Positions 33,201 through 46,161 of a stretch of DNA of 64,000 bases are shown piece after piece (the first letter of the stretch is position 1; each line of letters begins with the position of its first letter). The notes under the pieces were generated by a model. That model ran no database searches, was not told the DNA's origin, and was given only the letters and a program-made list of their open reading frames with translations. Source of the DNA: Owenia fusiformis (Eukaryota > Annelida > Polychaeta > Sabellida > Oweniidae); assembly GCA_903813345.2 (NCBI GenBank), contig CAIIXF020000005.1, positions 23,255,375-23,319,374 on the forward strand, in the 5' to 3' direction. A program made the position numbers and the translations under genes.

Positions 33201-36200
33201 ATGTTGCCTCGCTTGCCACGAACATTGATGTTGTGAATTACTGCATCTTTTAAGTCTGCTGGCCGCTCCACGACTGCAAATGTGTGTGATCTACAACAAG
33301 GAAATACATTACTCTTTATCCTTAATTTATGGGGGGATGTCACTTTATATTGATCCAAATAAGGAATGAGTGACCAATGTGGGAGGAGCTTTGATAATGC
33401 ATGCTGACACTCATGTCACACTCGTCCGCATTCTCTTTATATATTTGAATGATATTTACTTTTCAGTGAAATCTTTGAAATTTAGTATATCGTCTATCTT
33501 CATGGCTGTATACTTGCTGCTTCAACTCATTGCCAATTCTATATCTTGAAACAAGACATTGACACTCACATAAAAAACACTAACATATAATGGTATATTA
33601 GGTGAATATTTACCTGTCTTGGAATGTACGTCCAAGTTGAGCTGTGTTGATTGCCAGCTGGAGAGTAAAGTCTGCATTTGGAAAGATCTGGGTGTTAGGA
33701 TTATTCTCAAACTCATAGCCTCTATCTGCAGCAGCATCCTGGTCATCAAGCCCATACCTAGTGGTAAAGTCATAGTTAGTTTTGTAGTACTTAACACACG
33801 AGTAGGAAAACATTGTTTTTATTCTTTATATATAATTTAGGAGGTGACTTTCATGCCTTTTAATGATATTCCTTGCTTATTTCAATCATTTCCATGTTAT
33901 TTACATACAAAAGCGTGACAACCTTTATCATGCACTTACTTCTCAGACAGGTCCAGCTGAGCAGCTTGGTTGTTCCCCTGTGCATTGTTAGAAGCATCCG
34001 TGTCATTCCAACCTTCATAATCTCCTGTAGAGATATTGTACCTGGAAAACATTAATGTATCACTAGTGAAATTATACAAGTATATCATAGCATTCAATGG
34101 GAAACTAAGCAAACGTATATATCTATTTATACCTTGGTGGACATTTGAACAATCTATTGGAAGGGTGGTAGTATTGTGACATTAGATAATCTTTAAATGT
34201 ATATTAACATTTATATACATGTAAATGATATAAAAGATCAAAAATAACATAAAAGATCTATTTTAAAAATCTTTTCGAAGTAAACCAATGATTTTACAAC
34301 TTATATCATTTGACATATTTAGGTGCAAAAAGGGCAGACAGATAACAAAATATTAGGTATTATCACAGCTCTAAGGAGATTATTATGTTGAGCATCTTTA
34401 AAAAGATCATTAAAGCATCAAATTTGGAAAGTGCAATTGCAATCAAAATTATAATAGTGTTAAAAATTATTTATGGATGTGCATCCAAGATATTAAAGGC
34501 TTAATGGCTAAGTAAGACAACATGATTCGCAAAAGATGATCATACAAAGTCATTAAGTATGGATTAAATATGTTATGGGTATTTATCCCTAAAGAGATTT
34601 TCCCTTGATTATGAAAGAATTATCAAAATAGCAAATTTTTTTTTCAATAAATTACAGCAACTAATTTTTTGAAAAACGTCATTGACACTGTTTTTAAAGC
34701 TTTAAGTCACTTCACAAACAAGATGACAGTTGGATGGTAATTGCAATACCATTATATACAAAGTCATAATGTGCACAGTTGTAACAAAAAACTACTAGCT
34801 GGCATGAGACGGCTCCCTAAAACTTGAAAAATGGGCCTTTTGAGGGCTTGTTTTCAAAAATAAACCTCATTTTCTGAAAAATCTGGCATATTTTGCAAGA
34901 AACAGATCTAAATATGAGCCAAATCAGAATTTTTCTTTCCTTCCCTTTTCTGCCCATGAAAACAGCCAATTATGAAATTGACCCTAAATAAATGGAACGG
35001 TCTTCTAAATTAAGATGTGTCTTGAGGCCACTTAAAATCATTTTAATTGGGGCTAACAGATTACTGAAAAGTGTAAATGTATTGCTCCGATGTCTACCTA
35101 CTACCTATAATACATGTAAGTAGAGATAGGAATTTATTCAATAACACTTACAATGAAACAATGATACTTGACCCCAAACGCAAGGTTCAGATAATTGTTT
35201 GTTTGAAGGTATGATAGACCAATAGTTCATAATATGGTCAAATATTGCATTTCTAGTAATAAAATCATGAAATGTATAAAGACTCATATCTATCATAGGT
35301 CCAATGAAGAATAGTGGAAACAAGGAGGATTAACTGTAAAGTCTCATGAAAAGTCTCATGTGAAACATGTGTATAATATACTTTACAGAAGTGTCCATTG
35401 TGGTATTATCATGAGAGATAGTTGCACAGGTAAAAGTCTGGTGATTAAACTGATTTGTTGACAAATTCTAGCCATCTCTTATCAATAAGATATCCTATCA
35501 AAGGTCAATATTATCATCATAGGCATATTGTCATATCCTCCATACTGCATTTTAAATAATGGGAGACAAAACATTCGTATTTTTGAAAGCCAAACTTAGC
35601 TTCCTTACACCCCCCCCCCTCATTTGTTATAAATTTTTCAAAAATGACAAACTAATATTTGACCAAATTTACAATTATGCTCTTACCTTGTCCTTAGAAC
35701 ACATTTGTCCTCAACAAAATCCTCAGGAATGGTCCAATTATGAGTCAGGGGGTATCCCCCAATCCCATTACCTAACTGATTGTCCCTGGAAAGCTCAGTC
35801 TCTCGACACTCAGGGGCTGGAATACCATGGGCAGGGAACTCTTTCCATACTCCATTGGTGGCATTCACACCAGCAACTGCAGGGAGCTCTAGTGCCTAAA
35901 AATAAATATGAGGCATGAGAAACTTATCAAACTTAATTGGGAGCATGAAAGTAGATACAAGTTGCAGAAAAGGTAAAATAAAATTGAGAGCTAAGAGAAA
36001 TAGAGCGAAAAATATAGTTCAAAAGAAATACAAAAATAAGGTTCCAAAATGTTAAAATAAGGTTCCAAAATGTTGTTATACACAGCATCCTTTGCTAGCA
36101 GAGATGCACTCCAAAGACATGGAAGGACCTGAATATCTACAAAGGAGACATTGGGAAAACACCTTGTTTTGAGGACCACCTTAGACTGGGCCCAAAATCC

Positions 36201-39200
36201 AATAGTGCTGGGTCAAACACATTGGTCTTATAGTACACAAGTGACATGAAAGCATAATACCTTACTTTGATAATATACAACCTTAAGATGACATCTTATT
36301 ATGAAAGATCACCTTTACATGATTCACCTTTCCAATTTTAACTACAAACTCATGTCATTGGAAAAACAACCAGGAAGATTAAAGACATATGTAAGTAAAT
36401 CTTATATATTACCCTTGTAGAGGTCATCACTAGTATGTTACACTCTGACTACGACTGATTGTTCTACAGTTTTCCTTAAAACCAGTCAGAGAATGCTTCA
36501 GAGGCACACTCATGTTAACATATAATCAAGAACCATCTTTGAAGGAATAATGGACTCTGGTTGGTTGGGTAAATTCAGATGCATGAGACTAGGCCAATCA
36601 CTCTTGAAGAGTATGACATTACAATTTTGCCAAAGAGTTGCTATTTAACATGAAGTACTAACTGGGACTACTTTCTTCAACTGCCAAGCCAGTCAAGGTT
36701 GACAGGTTATTTCAAATGGCTATTTCAAATGTAAGCACAATAATATCTGAAGCATAAGCTCATTTTCAGGGCTTATTCTAATCACTTACTAATCAAAAAT
36801 AAGCTCATTTTTAGAGCTTATTCTAATCACTTACTAATCAAATCACTTACTTTATTTACATATCATTCTCAACTTTTTGACCCAAAACTCTTAAATCTAA
36901 GTATGTATTTATCTTTTATGAAACACTTTATGTTATGGTGTCAAAAATAATTCCCACATTTTGTAATGACATGAAAGTACATAATATGCACTTCAATGAT
37001 TTCATGTCAACCTGCATCTATTTATTCCAGATGAGTAATTCCAAGGGACAATTTTATAAGTGTTATGAAAGAAAAAACTGATATGTGTACCTAAATAAAA
37101 GAATAAATAAATATACCTTAATAGAAACATAAACTCAAAACCCTCATTGTTGAGAAAACGGAAAAGTCTACACATACATATAAGGAATTATTTGATATTT
37201 CATGTATAGGTAACATAAACTTTGCCAAATGGAACGCTTTATTTGACTATCACCTACGTTTATGGCATTTTAATCATATTGAAAATAGAATTGAAATGTG
37301 CATGTTAAAGTTGACAAATGGGAGGTTGGAAAAAACAAATTGAGGTAATGGAAATGAACCATGACATGAGAAAGTTCACAGATGAATAAAGAATATGGTA
37401 AATGCAACATACCTCACAATCTTCCTTGTTATTTGGAATCTTGAAGTTCTGGTTGGCCTGAGCATAAATGACTTCACGTGGAATGTCACAAGCAAACTTT
37501 GACTTTACGTTCTGGCTTTCACTCTGGTAGTATGGGCACATTGTTGCATCATTTGTCAAGATAGCAATGTCCTGCAATTGTAAATTAACAATATGAGTTG
37601 GGAGATACATAGTTAATACTTATTCAATAGTAGTTCTGATTTCTGGGTTTTCTGAGACAGGGATTGCCTTTCATATGAACACCTGTCTATATGGATCATT
37701 TCTGGCAAGTACCTACCTTCCAAGGTGTAGGGTGCCAATAAGGGTAATAATCCCTCTCCTCTGGGCACTCATATCCTCTACGTGTTCCTCCAGGATTCTG
37801 TCTTGTATTTATAGCAGTTTGCCTATTGTTGCCATTTAGATTCTGTAAAACAAAGTCAATTTCTTTCATATTTCATTTGATTAGGGGTTTCATTTGTGTT
37901 TTAAATGATGCTCCTTGTATTTTCTCTAAATTTTCTTGTCATATTAATTTTCAATTTTTGAAATATTTCATTTTTATCAATCATGAAAATGATAATACAT
38001 TGATTTATGGAAAAAGCTGGTTTAATTATTTTAGTTTGTTATTCATTTATAACTAAGGAATGAAAAAGGATTCAAAACAAATAGCTAAGGATTGACATTG
38101 ATTTCACCAAATTACCCACATAGTTGAAGCAAATATTATCAAACCATCTGTGAATTAGCCCTTCACTTTAAGTACATTCAACATCCACTCTTCAATAAAT
38201 TACATAATGTGATTAACATTGTTGACAATTTAATTAAATTGGGTGGACTTTAATGAATTATCTCAACATAACCAAATAAACCAAATTATCAAAAGGTTAA
38301 ATTGATGAGATTAAATTTAAATTGGGGAAATTACTCACCTGGTCGGCGGTGAACAATCCTTTGTTTCTGTAGCGAAGTTTACAGTTGAGATAATAGTCAT
38401 AATCTTCATTCATTCCATATCTTGTATCTGTGTTACAATCATAGTTTTCACATTGTGCCGGATTGTCTGGAATAGTTCTGAAATACCAAACGGATAATAC
38501 ATAAATAAGTGATTCTTTTTTAATTGATTAAATATTCAAATAGAGAGAAAGAACAATTTCAATTTAATGGGTGTTAATCATTTAAAAATGTTGTTACATG
38601 GGAGGGGGAGGAGGTTAAACCATATGACAAAACAAACTTTATTTTCTCAAATTGTCAACATTTGAACACAATTCATTTTCTAACTTACGTCGTTGTGACA
38701 CCATCCCTGACTAAGTCCCCACACATGTATTGCAATACAACCTCACAATGGGCATTACGATTTTGGCATGAATGTTGGTTCGTCCTGAAAACAAAAAATG
38801 TTTTCAATTGCAATATATTAAGAAATGAAAGGCTACCAAAGCAGTGTGTTAACATATTTGATTTTATTATTCATATATTGTCTGGTTCAGCAATACAACA
38901 TTCTTTGATTGACTATAGGGGAGTTCTGAGAATTATCATTTATATAAAGAGTTTAGGACAAAGCTGGTGATTCTTGCAAATGGTGATTGAGGACCTACCA
39001 GAGGCTTATTGAGGACCTACCAGAGGCTTATTGAGGACCTACCAGAGGCTTATTGAGGACCTACCAGAGGCTTATTGAGGACCTACCAGAGGCTTATTGA
39101 GGACCTACCAGAGGCTTATTGAGGACCTACCAGAGGCTAATTGAGGACCTACCAGAGGCTTATTGAGGACCTACCAGAGGCTTATTGAGGACCTACCAGA

Positions 39201-42200
39201 GGCTAATTGAGGACCTACCAGAGGATAATTGAGGACCTACCAGAGGCTAATTGAGGACCTACCAGAGGCTAATTGAGGACCTACCAGAGGCTTATTGAGG
39301 ACCTACCAGAGGCTAATTGAGGACCTACCAGAGGCTAATTGAGGACCTACCAGAGGCTAATTGAGGACCTACCAGAGGCTAATTGAGGACCTACCATTCT
39401 ATGGAGAGTTTTGATCCCTGGTAATAATAAAGACTTCCAACATTGTAGCCTCCTCTGTTATTGTTCTGAGAGTCAAACATCCTGGAAAATATGTAACATT
39501 CATGTATAGTCTGAATATTCCATGGGCATCATTTGATAATGGCCCTTCATATATAAACATCACATTAGTAGGGTGGGCAAATAAAAATGGGATTCTCCCA
39601 TACATTTTATTTAAAATAGCAGAAATGAACCAAATGTCATGAAAATTAGGAAAGTGGTCTATTTCTCCAGACATCCTGATTCGCATCTTAAATATTCCAC
39701 AATCTAATAAAGATGATTCTGTAACTGCAATATGAAATGATTGGAGACATAGATCATGGAATAGTGGGATCAAACATTTTTATTGTAATCTTGGCATAGT
39801 TTAAGTTAAACATTAACTATTTTGTTAACTTATTGGTATGATTCAAGCTTCCTTTTTTCAAAAGTTAAGACATGATGGATCAATGACTCATTCACTATAT
39901 TCATGATATGGTAATATAATATTTAATCAAAAATTGAAAAAGTGATAAAAATATTAAAAGTCACTTTAACTGATGTAAAAGATGAATAATGTGTCTATTC
40001 AATAGAACCATTCTTCCGTGTATGATTCTAACTTAGTGAGTCATTGACATAGGACATATTCAAACATGAAAAATAAAATATGAGAAAGGGAGCATACATT
40101 AATGACATTAAAGATGATGCTGAAATTTTATTATTCAATTATTTGTCATTCGAGCTTTATTTTGTAGGTATTATTTTGCATTGGACATGAGTGGAATTAG
40201 CAAGACATATAAAAATAAGGGTAAAGATTAAAAGGTGGATTGGATCGAGTGGATTGGATTCATGTAAAAGGTGGATTGGATTGGCTATCTTCAAAATATG
40301 GATTTTCCTTTAAAAAAATTCTATTGATCTCCCTCTAGGAAGATTGGTGCTCTCTTCACTTGCACAATGTCAAATAATAGATGTAATATTATTTTGCTTG
40401 GGTGGGCTAGAAGGATGACCTGGTACCCGCTTTCTGATATACGATCTTATTCATTCCAAGTGTAATTTGAGACATTTCATAAATCATAAGGCAGACTGGT
40501 TTGAAGATCCATATCATCCGTTTTCAATCCAAACTGAACGTGCCAGAAATGCTTTGTGAACATTCACACATCAATTTGAATGACAGGTTTTCTTTTTCTA
40601 AAGATCTATGTCTTACAAAAGTTGATTTACAAGGAAAGCAGTTAAATACTTAAGAGTGTCCATGAACTAATTGGAGTATGTATTTGTCATTGCTTTGTTC
40701 TGATTTCTCAAAAGGGATCTGTAATACTGTAGAGGGAAATTGTTAAGAGGGAGATCAACAGAATTATTTTTATAAGAAATTCGACATTTTGAAGATTCCC
40801 GATCCAATCCACCTTTTACATGAATCCAATCCACTCGATCCAATCCACCTTTTAATCTCTACCAAAATAAGTTAAAATTCTTTTGAATCCAAAAATATTT
40901 AAAGGATTGGTATCAAAATGGTGAACTGAATTAAATATTGTTTTTCTCTCAAACCAATTATTGAAAACATTCTGTAAATAAAAACATGCTCCTTTATGTA
41001 ATGGTCACTGATTGACAACAATTTAACATGTTTAATGCAAACATGATTTAACATGTTTAATGCAAACATGATTTATATATATCATATATTATTGTTTTTG
41101 TGACCAATTTTTGTTTTTAGTGCAATTGTTTTTTGTTCCTTTCTACCAATCCTTGCGAATGAAATAAGAGATCTTTCTGAACCTTTTCGGAACAAAAAAG
41201 CATATACAACATTTTCTTAGATCTCGCAATATTATAGTTATACAAACAAAAATTGTGATAATCAGCATGTGATTGGTCAATCATGTACCATGTGACTAAA
41301 AATACCTCAAGGTATTCCATCCATGTGTAAGTCAACGATATGAAAGGTGTATTTTTAGAAAAATAAATACAGGTATTTAACGAATGTGAAATCACATGTA
41401 TAGACTGCTGTGAACATGTGGTATTATTTATCCAATTTTCGATTTTTGAGACACTATATAGTTATATTCAATGGTACAGCACACTGTACTCACTATTTCC
41501 ATGAGGTTACTCACCTATTTGCATTGTTCCTTTCCCTACCAGCTTCATCTAATCTATTGTTACTTCCCCTGAAAGACAACAATTAATCCTTGACAGTACA
41601 TGTATATGTTTTAAATGATTTACTTGGGCTTACAGATGTAGCGCTATTTTTATGAGTAGTACATCACCTCGGGAACACGAGTTGAACAAAGCGAAAAATG
41701 AACATTCAGGGGGGATTTGGAATGCAACCATCTGGTAAGCCTGTGCATACCAGCGAACAAATGCCTCGGATCCATCAAACAGGATCAACTTTGAGCCCAG
41801 ACATGAAAGGGATGTGCTAAATGTCCCATGTGAGAATTGAACCCAGGACCGCTCCATAGACAGATGCTCTACCCCTGAGACATAAGGCCCTTTTAGCTAA
41901 GAGGCTCTAAGACTGTAGAGTCATGTGTCACAATATAATATTTACCATCTACTCTACCCCCGATCTGCAGATAAATGCAATGCCCCATGCGAGAATTGAA
42001 CCCAGAACCTTCCCCTCCATAGACAGACAGATGGATGGAGGGCTTCACTATATCCCCAGAACTTGGTTCATTGTGATAATTAGCATTCCAAGTAAAAAGT
42101 AATGCATATCTATGTGGTATTTGGATTCTTTTAGGTTTTAGATTGGCGCACAGAAGTGATTCAGAACTATATAACAAAAAATTACTAGTAATCAATTAAT

Positions 42201-42383
42201 TATCAAAAAATAAAATATATACAATGTACACCATGATGTAAATGATAATAGGGTGACCCTTTCGAGTCACAATTGTGCCATGCGAATTTAAAAATTAAAA
42301 GTAAAGCTTTACCTTGGGTTATGAAGATACATGTCGCAATTCACTGCATAAACGCATACCAGTAAGATAAAATATAGCTTCAT
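30288..42383 (-). CDS. DD3-3-family secreted or membrane-anchored protein, complete, 16 coding exons
   Basis: Coding exons (transcript order): 42313-42383, 41515-41568, 39395-39481, 38689-38784, 38339-38477, 37717-37842, 37413-37571, 35687-35895, 33940-34041, 33614-33757, 33194-33290, 32844-32917, 32288-32523, 31812-32025, 31180-31297, 30288-30680. All junctions are GT-AG and in phase, giving 772 codons plus TAG. The N-terminus [16 protein letters not shown] is a signal peptide. [16 protein letters not shown] follows, the hallmark start of DD3-3-like proteins (named after a Dictyostelium protein). Further family blocks are [69 protein letters not shown] and [19 protein letters not shown] 25-residue hydrophobic segment near residues 723-747, then [13 protein letters not shown], indicates a single C-terminal membrane anchor with a short basic tail. 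The function of the family is not established. Its neighbour at 46,162 is a divergently transcribed paralogue. Confidence 0.93.
38987..39395. repeat. 22-bp minisatellite, about 18.6 units, starting at a splice donor
   Basis: The plus-strand unit TTGAGGACCTACCAGAGGCT plus TA or AA repeats about 18.6 times, with CTTATT, CTAATT and GATAATT variants. Read along the gene (minus strand), every unit contains CTCTGGTAGGTCC. The true exon 3 donor is ATG|GTAGGTCC at 39,395/39,394, so the array begins at the exon edge and copies the donor. Confidence 0.95.
40223..40862. mobile_element. Foldback element in intron 2 of the minus-strand DD3-3-like gene, about 640 bp
   Basis: Arms of about 115 bp (40,223-40,335 and 40,748-40,862) are imperfect reverse complements built from GGTGGATTGGAT/ATCCAATCCACC modules spaced 20-30 bp apart. 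They extend inward to ATTGATCTCCCTCT and its partner. No coding content. Confidence 0.75.
41636..41893 (-). repeat. tRNA-derived SINE-like copy in intron 1
   Basis: On the minus strand, 41,890-41,824 reads like a tRNA half: CTCAGGGGTAGAGCA (A-box-like), then TGGGTTCAATTCTC (B-box-like) about 30 bases later. About 190 bp of non-tRNA body follows, ending AGCGCTACATCTGTAA. This is the layout of a tRNA-headed SINE. No open frame here is meaningful. Confidence 0.6.
41975..42060 (-). repeat. Second tRNA-like SINE fragment in intron 1
   Basis: The minus strand carries TCTGTCTATGGAG and TTCTGGGTTCAATTCTCGCA, matching the B-box half of the copy at 41,824-41,890. The A-box side is degraded. Confidence 0.5.
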
Positions 42384-43047
42384 CTTTAATTTCGCTTGAT
42401 TTGGATCACGCCAGCGCGACCACCTTGTAAAGAAATTATGAGTTTTAGTTCGATGTTTTGAGATGTCTGCCTTTTCCTTCCGTATATGATTTGTTACACT
42501 GATAATCTTCCGCGATGTAAAGTTTGATTTATTTATATTTGATTGTTGCTCAATATATCTCTGCTTTGTGATTTCTTTTGTATTTGTTATTATCGACAGT
42601 TTTGTGTTTTGTCACGAATGTGATGATTTCCGGCTTAATTTCTTATTATCTAAGCTGCGGATTAATTTATGTAAATATGTCAACTCCATATATGGTTAAT
42701 TGAACTATCAGCAGGTGAATCATAAACAGAAATCACGACAGCGGAGGGTAAGTCTTAATAGCTCATAATTCACTGAAATCCTTAAATATCGGAGGTATGT
42801 ATCTTTCTATAAATTTGCCTGTATGAACTTTGTAAAGTGGAGCAAACGAAGAACTCATATTTTTGGATATATAATTCTGAATTTCGTGGAAACCTGATTT
42901 GAGAGGTAGGGATTTGTTTTCAATATTTGAGAAACTGTGACTTGAATGGAGTGACATTTGGTGATCGCTTACCAATGTTAGGTATTGTATGTAATGTATC
43001 TGTTGTATCATCTATTATTACATGTAGGTGATGGTATGGATTGTTTT

Positions 43048-44580
43048 CTGCTTCATTATTCGTATTTTACGTATTCGTATATTGAACTTTTGAATTTGTT
43101 AAAAGTATTTTTATTCATTGTTTTATTTTCTGTTCGTTACTCTAATTTGTTTCGTTACAACATATATACGTGTGTGGAAGCCCAACTGTTCTGGGCTACC
43201 CAAGTGTTCTGACTCTTGCCCAACTGCTCTGACAACCCAAGTGTTCCGAGATCGCTTATTTTATCATATCTTATAATTCACAATAGAGGGTTCAAAAAAT
43301 AAAATTCTGCTGGAAAAATGCTAGGATGAAAAAAGAGAGTTCTAAAATGTTGGATCGTTGAAAGTTTTGACACAATTTTTAAAAATATGGACCCAATTTT
43401 TAAAATCTAGGCCCATTTTTCAAAGAAGAGGTATGTTCCTGAAATTGAGACCCAGCCTAATTATATTGATATATTCTGTCTAAATATTCTGTTGCTCAGG
43501 AGTGTCCCATGGTACAAAAGTCTAACAACTTGGGATTTTACATTCCCAATAGGTACCCTGTTAGTTTATATGAATAAATGGAAAGCCTTTAGTGCACGAG
43601 GCAGCCACATTATAAGTGGTTTCATTAGCTTAATTTCAACAGCCATCTCTGTAGAAACCTAAAATTGATAATTAAAAATTGAAAATCACTGTATCGAGTG
43701 TATTTGATAAAATAAGTAAACCCACAATACTTGGGCCAGGTCGGAATACTTCGCCAAGAGTCGGAATACTTGGGTAGCCCAGAACACTTGGAGCTTCACA
43801 TACATGTTTTATACTGAAATACATTCAAAAGTCCTCAAAAGCATTCGTAAGTGACACATTGTATATCCGTATTCAAATAAATTTAAGTTCATTTTTACTT
43901 GCCTTGGTATTTCATTTTTTAATTGTCGAATTTATTTTCGTAACAAGGTAATATGTTTCCGTAAAAGTGCACATTTACTGTTCGTAAATATTGTCATTTG
44001 TATTCATAAATATTGTCATTTGTATTCGTAAATTGCACTTATATATTCCTTTTTCATTGGTTCATTGAGATCACATGATCATTCTCACCGAGACATGCAT
44101 GTCAAGACATGGTCAAAGTCATCACCCCCTCCCCCTCACACACCTAAAACTCTCGTGTCATGTGACCTATGCCTTGAAACTTGCAGTTTATATTTTGTTA
44201 ACTCACATTTGTATTCGTAAACTCATATTTATATCCGTAAACTCATATTTACATGTATATTTGTAAAGTTTCATTTTATTATTCGTTAATGTACAAATAT
44301 TTCTTTGCTTTCTGCAATGATTCATGGGTAATTTGCAAGATTATTATTCGTAAAAATACATTTCTGCGATAGAATAACTGGCAACTTAGCTGTAGTTGGC
44401 GAATAATAAATTGTTAGTTACAAATATTTCCAGTCCTTACAAACATAAAATGCATCCGATTTATGGATTTATTTGTCTATTTGATACATCATATATGTAT
44501 TTGTAGCTTAGGCATTTTATTTGTAAATGTTACATTAATATTCGTATAAGGGAATTTATTACAAACGAATAATGAAGCAG
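43048..44580. mobile_element. Foldback element with TATTCGTAAA modules, about 1.53 kb
   Basis: The ends pair as CTGCTTCATTATTCGT (43,049-43,064) and ACGAATAATGAAGCAG (44,565-44,580). The interior is peppered with TATTCGTA, ATTCGTAAA and related modules (for example 43,980-44,035 and 44,205-44,260). A different inverted-repeat element (43,171-43,801) lies inside it. No coding content. Confidence 0.65.
43171..43801. mobile_element. Foldback element with CCCAAGTGTTCTG modules, nested
   Basis: Arms of about 85 bp pair GTTCTGGGCTACCCAAGTG (43,188-43,206) with its complement (43,766-43,786). Each arm carries three to four degenerate CCAAGTGTTCTGG modules spaced 17-20 bp apart. The middle, about 460 bp, has no coding potential. 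Confidence 0.75.
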
Positions 44581-44995
44581 TTATGACGCTATAGTATCGT
44601 TTTCCGAAAACAGTTTTGAAAAATTGCTATACCTGCCCATGTTATTTTCAGGTACAAAATCATGGGGAGTGCACACAAAATCTTTCGATAATAGAGAGTA
44701 ATCTTTGGCAACCTGGGGGGGGGGGGGCGTTAAACTAATTAACTCATTCCAAAGACTTAAGACTAAAAGTGCAATATAAACAAATATAAAGCATGTACAC
44801 TCTATCTTTGCCCTATAAAGAGCTGTCATTTCTCGGACAAAAACATATTTTTGATGAATCAAATATGTACAGTGGATGGATTTGGTTCAAATTTTATGCT
44901 GATATGCTCTGTTTAGAATAGATTTTCAAGATGGCCACTGCAGATTATCAACATCTGTTTTGTTTGGTGGGATTTGCTACTCTGTGGAGTTGCTG

Positions 44996-45990
44996 TTTTT
45001 GGCTCACACAGTGAGCCTATGGGATCGACCAGGCGTCCGTCCGTTGGTCCGTCCGTCCGTTGGTCCGTCCGTCCGTCCGTTGGTCCGTCCGTCCGTCCGT
45101 CAACATTGGCCGCACAAATTAAAACTGCTATTTGGATTGAGTCATATCCACATTCATTTTATGCATATCCATAATGCCTATTTGACCTATCATCGCCATT
45201 TCCCAAGTTCGCCCGGTTTCCGAGAAATTGCGGATTTTGACGTCAAAAAGTCAAATTTTCTGTAAATACTAGACACTTTGTTGAAGGAGAACTTTCAAAT
45301 AACTTTTAGTAGTTGGTGTATATGCAACTTATATCTTCTGAAGATTTCAAAGCCCTTGGAAGTACAGTTTTTGGTGTTTACTCTATAAAATTTGACAAAA
45401 AGTAGGACTTAAAAGTCATTTTCAGGAAACTTTCTCATGTATAAAGTCAATGGCAGGTTTTGTGATTGACAAGATTCTTAAAGTTTGCCTTATACTTGAT
45501 CATTTCCTGCAAAAAATTATATCATTAATAGATTTAAGCATTCCCTACATATTTCTCAATATATGTCAGCATCAAATTTTTACTGTTTTTGAGATATTTG
45601 ACGTAAAAAAAACAGTAAAAATAAGTTATTTTTCAACTTTCTTCAATTTGACCAATTTTTTTTGAAAATCATCTACAAGTTGCCAGGAGTTCAAATCTGA
45701 CATTAGTTTTAGGATTTGACATTTACTTGACCTTCAAAAGGTCAAAAAAGTTGATTTTTCAAATTGAATTTTGGATGTAAATTTTGGTCAGCTTAATCAC
45801 AAAAGACCTTACTGAGCTCTGAATAAGTAAAATTTTCAAGGTCAAAGGTCATCAAACTAGGTCACACAACTATGCTATCTAAGTTTCTCAAAGTTCGAGA
45901 CTAGAAATCCAAATCAATATTTTTGTTTGAAAGTCAGGATATAAATTTTTCTGAAGGTTCCAAACTGTGTGAGCACAGGACCGTGGGTCC
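44996..45990 (+). repeat. Dispersed repeat with a (GTCC)n tract
   Basis: Starts TTGGCTCACACAGTGAGCCT and continues with GGGATCG and a CGTC/CGTTGGTC tetranucleotide tract (45,030-45,102). It runs through CAAGGTCAAAGGTCATC-type DNA and ends near CTGTGTGAGCACAGGACC. The start and end carry related GTGAGC motifs. Part of the body recurs at 47,965-48,330. It does not look coding. Confidence 0.6.
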
Positions 45991-46161
45991 TTCATTTATT
46001 TATGATCAGGGATCGTAAATTCAGCCCAACACGACAGTGTAATTGTTTGCTTAACTATGGATGATGATTCGCTATTTAGTTCGCAATCTTATTATGTTTA
46101 AAAATAACAAAACAATAACACATTTTCAGAATATTGAGCCAGACAAAGCAGAGCTAAGAAA

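Larger units (their letters stand above)
42384..46161. promoter_or_regulatory. Shared upstream region between two divergent DD3-3-like genes
   Basis: The start codons at 42,383 (minus) and 46,162 (plus) lie back to back across 3.78 kb. Promoters for both genes are expected here, but no core promoter motif is clear. Much of the interval is two nested foldback elements (43,048-44,580) and a GTCC-rich dispersed repeat (44,996-45,990). Non-repetitive DNA directly upstream of each start (42,384-43,040 and 46,000-46,161) is the best place to look for regulation. Confidence 0.5.

Noticed and set aside
41630-41857. 75-codon minus-strand ORF
   Set aside because: It coincides with the SINE-like copy and has no protein features.
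41824-41890. A functional tRNA gene
   Set aside because: A- and B-box-like motifs are present, but the acceptor and anticodon arms do not pair convincingly and a SINE-like body follows.
44974-45174. ORFs rich in Arg, Pro, Ser and Val (RPSVGPSVR repeats)
   Set aside because: They are generated by the GTCC tetranucleotide tract.
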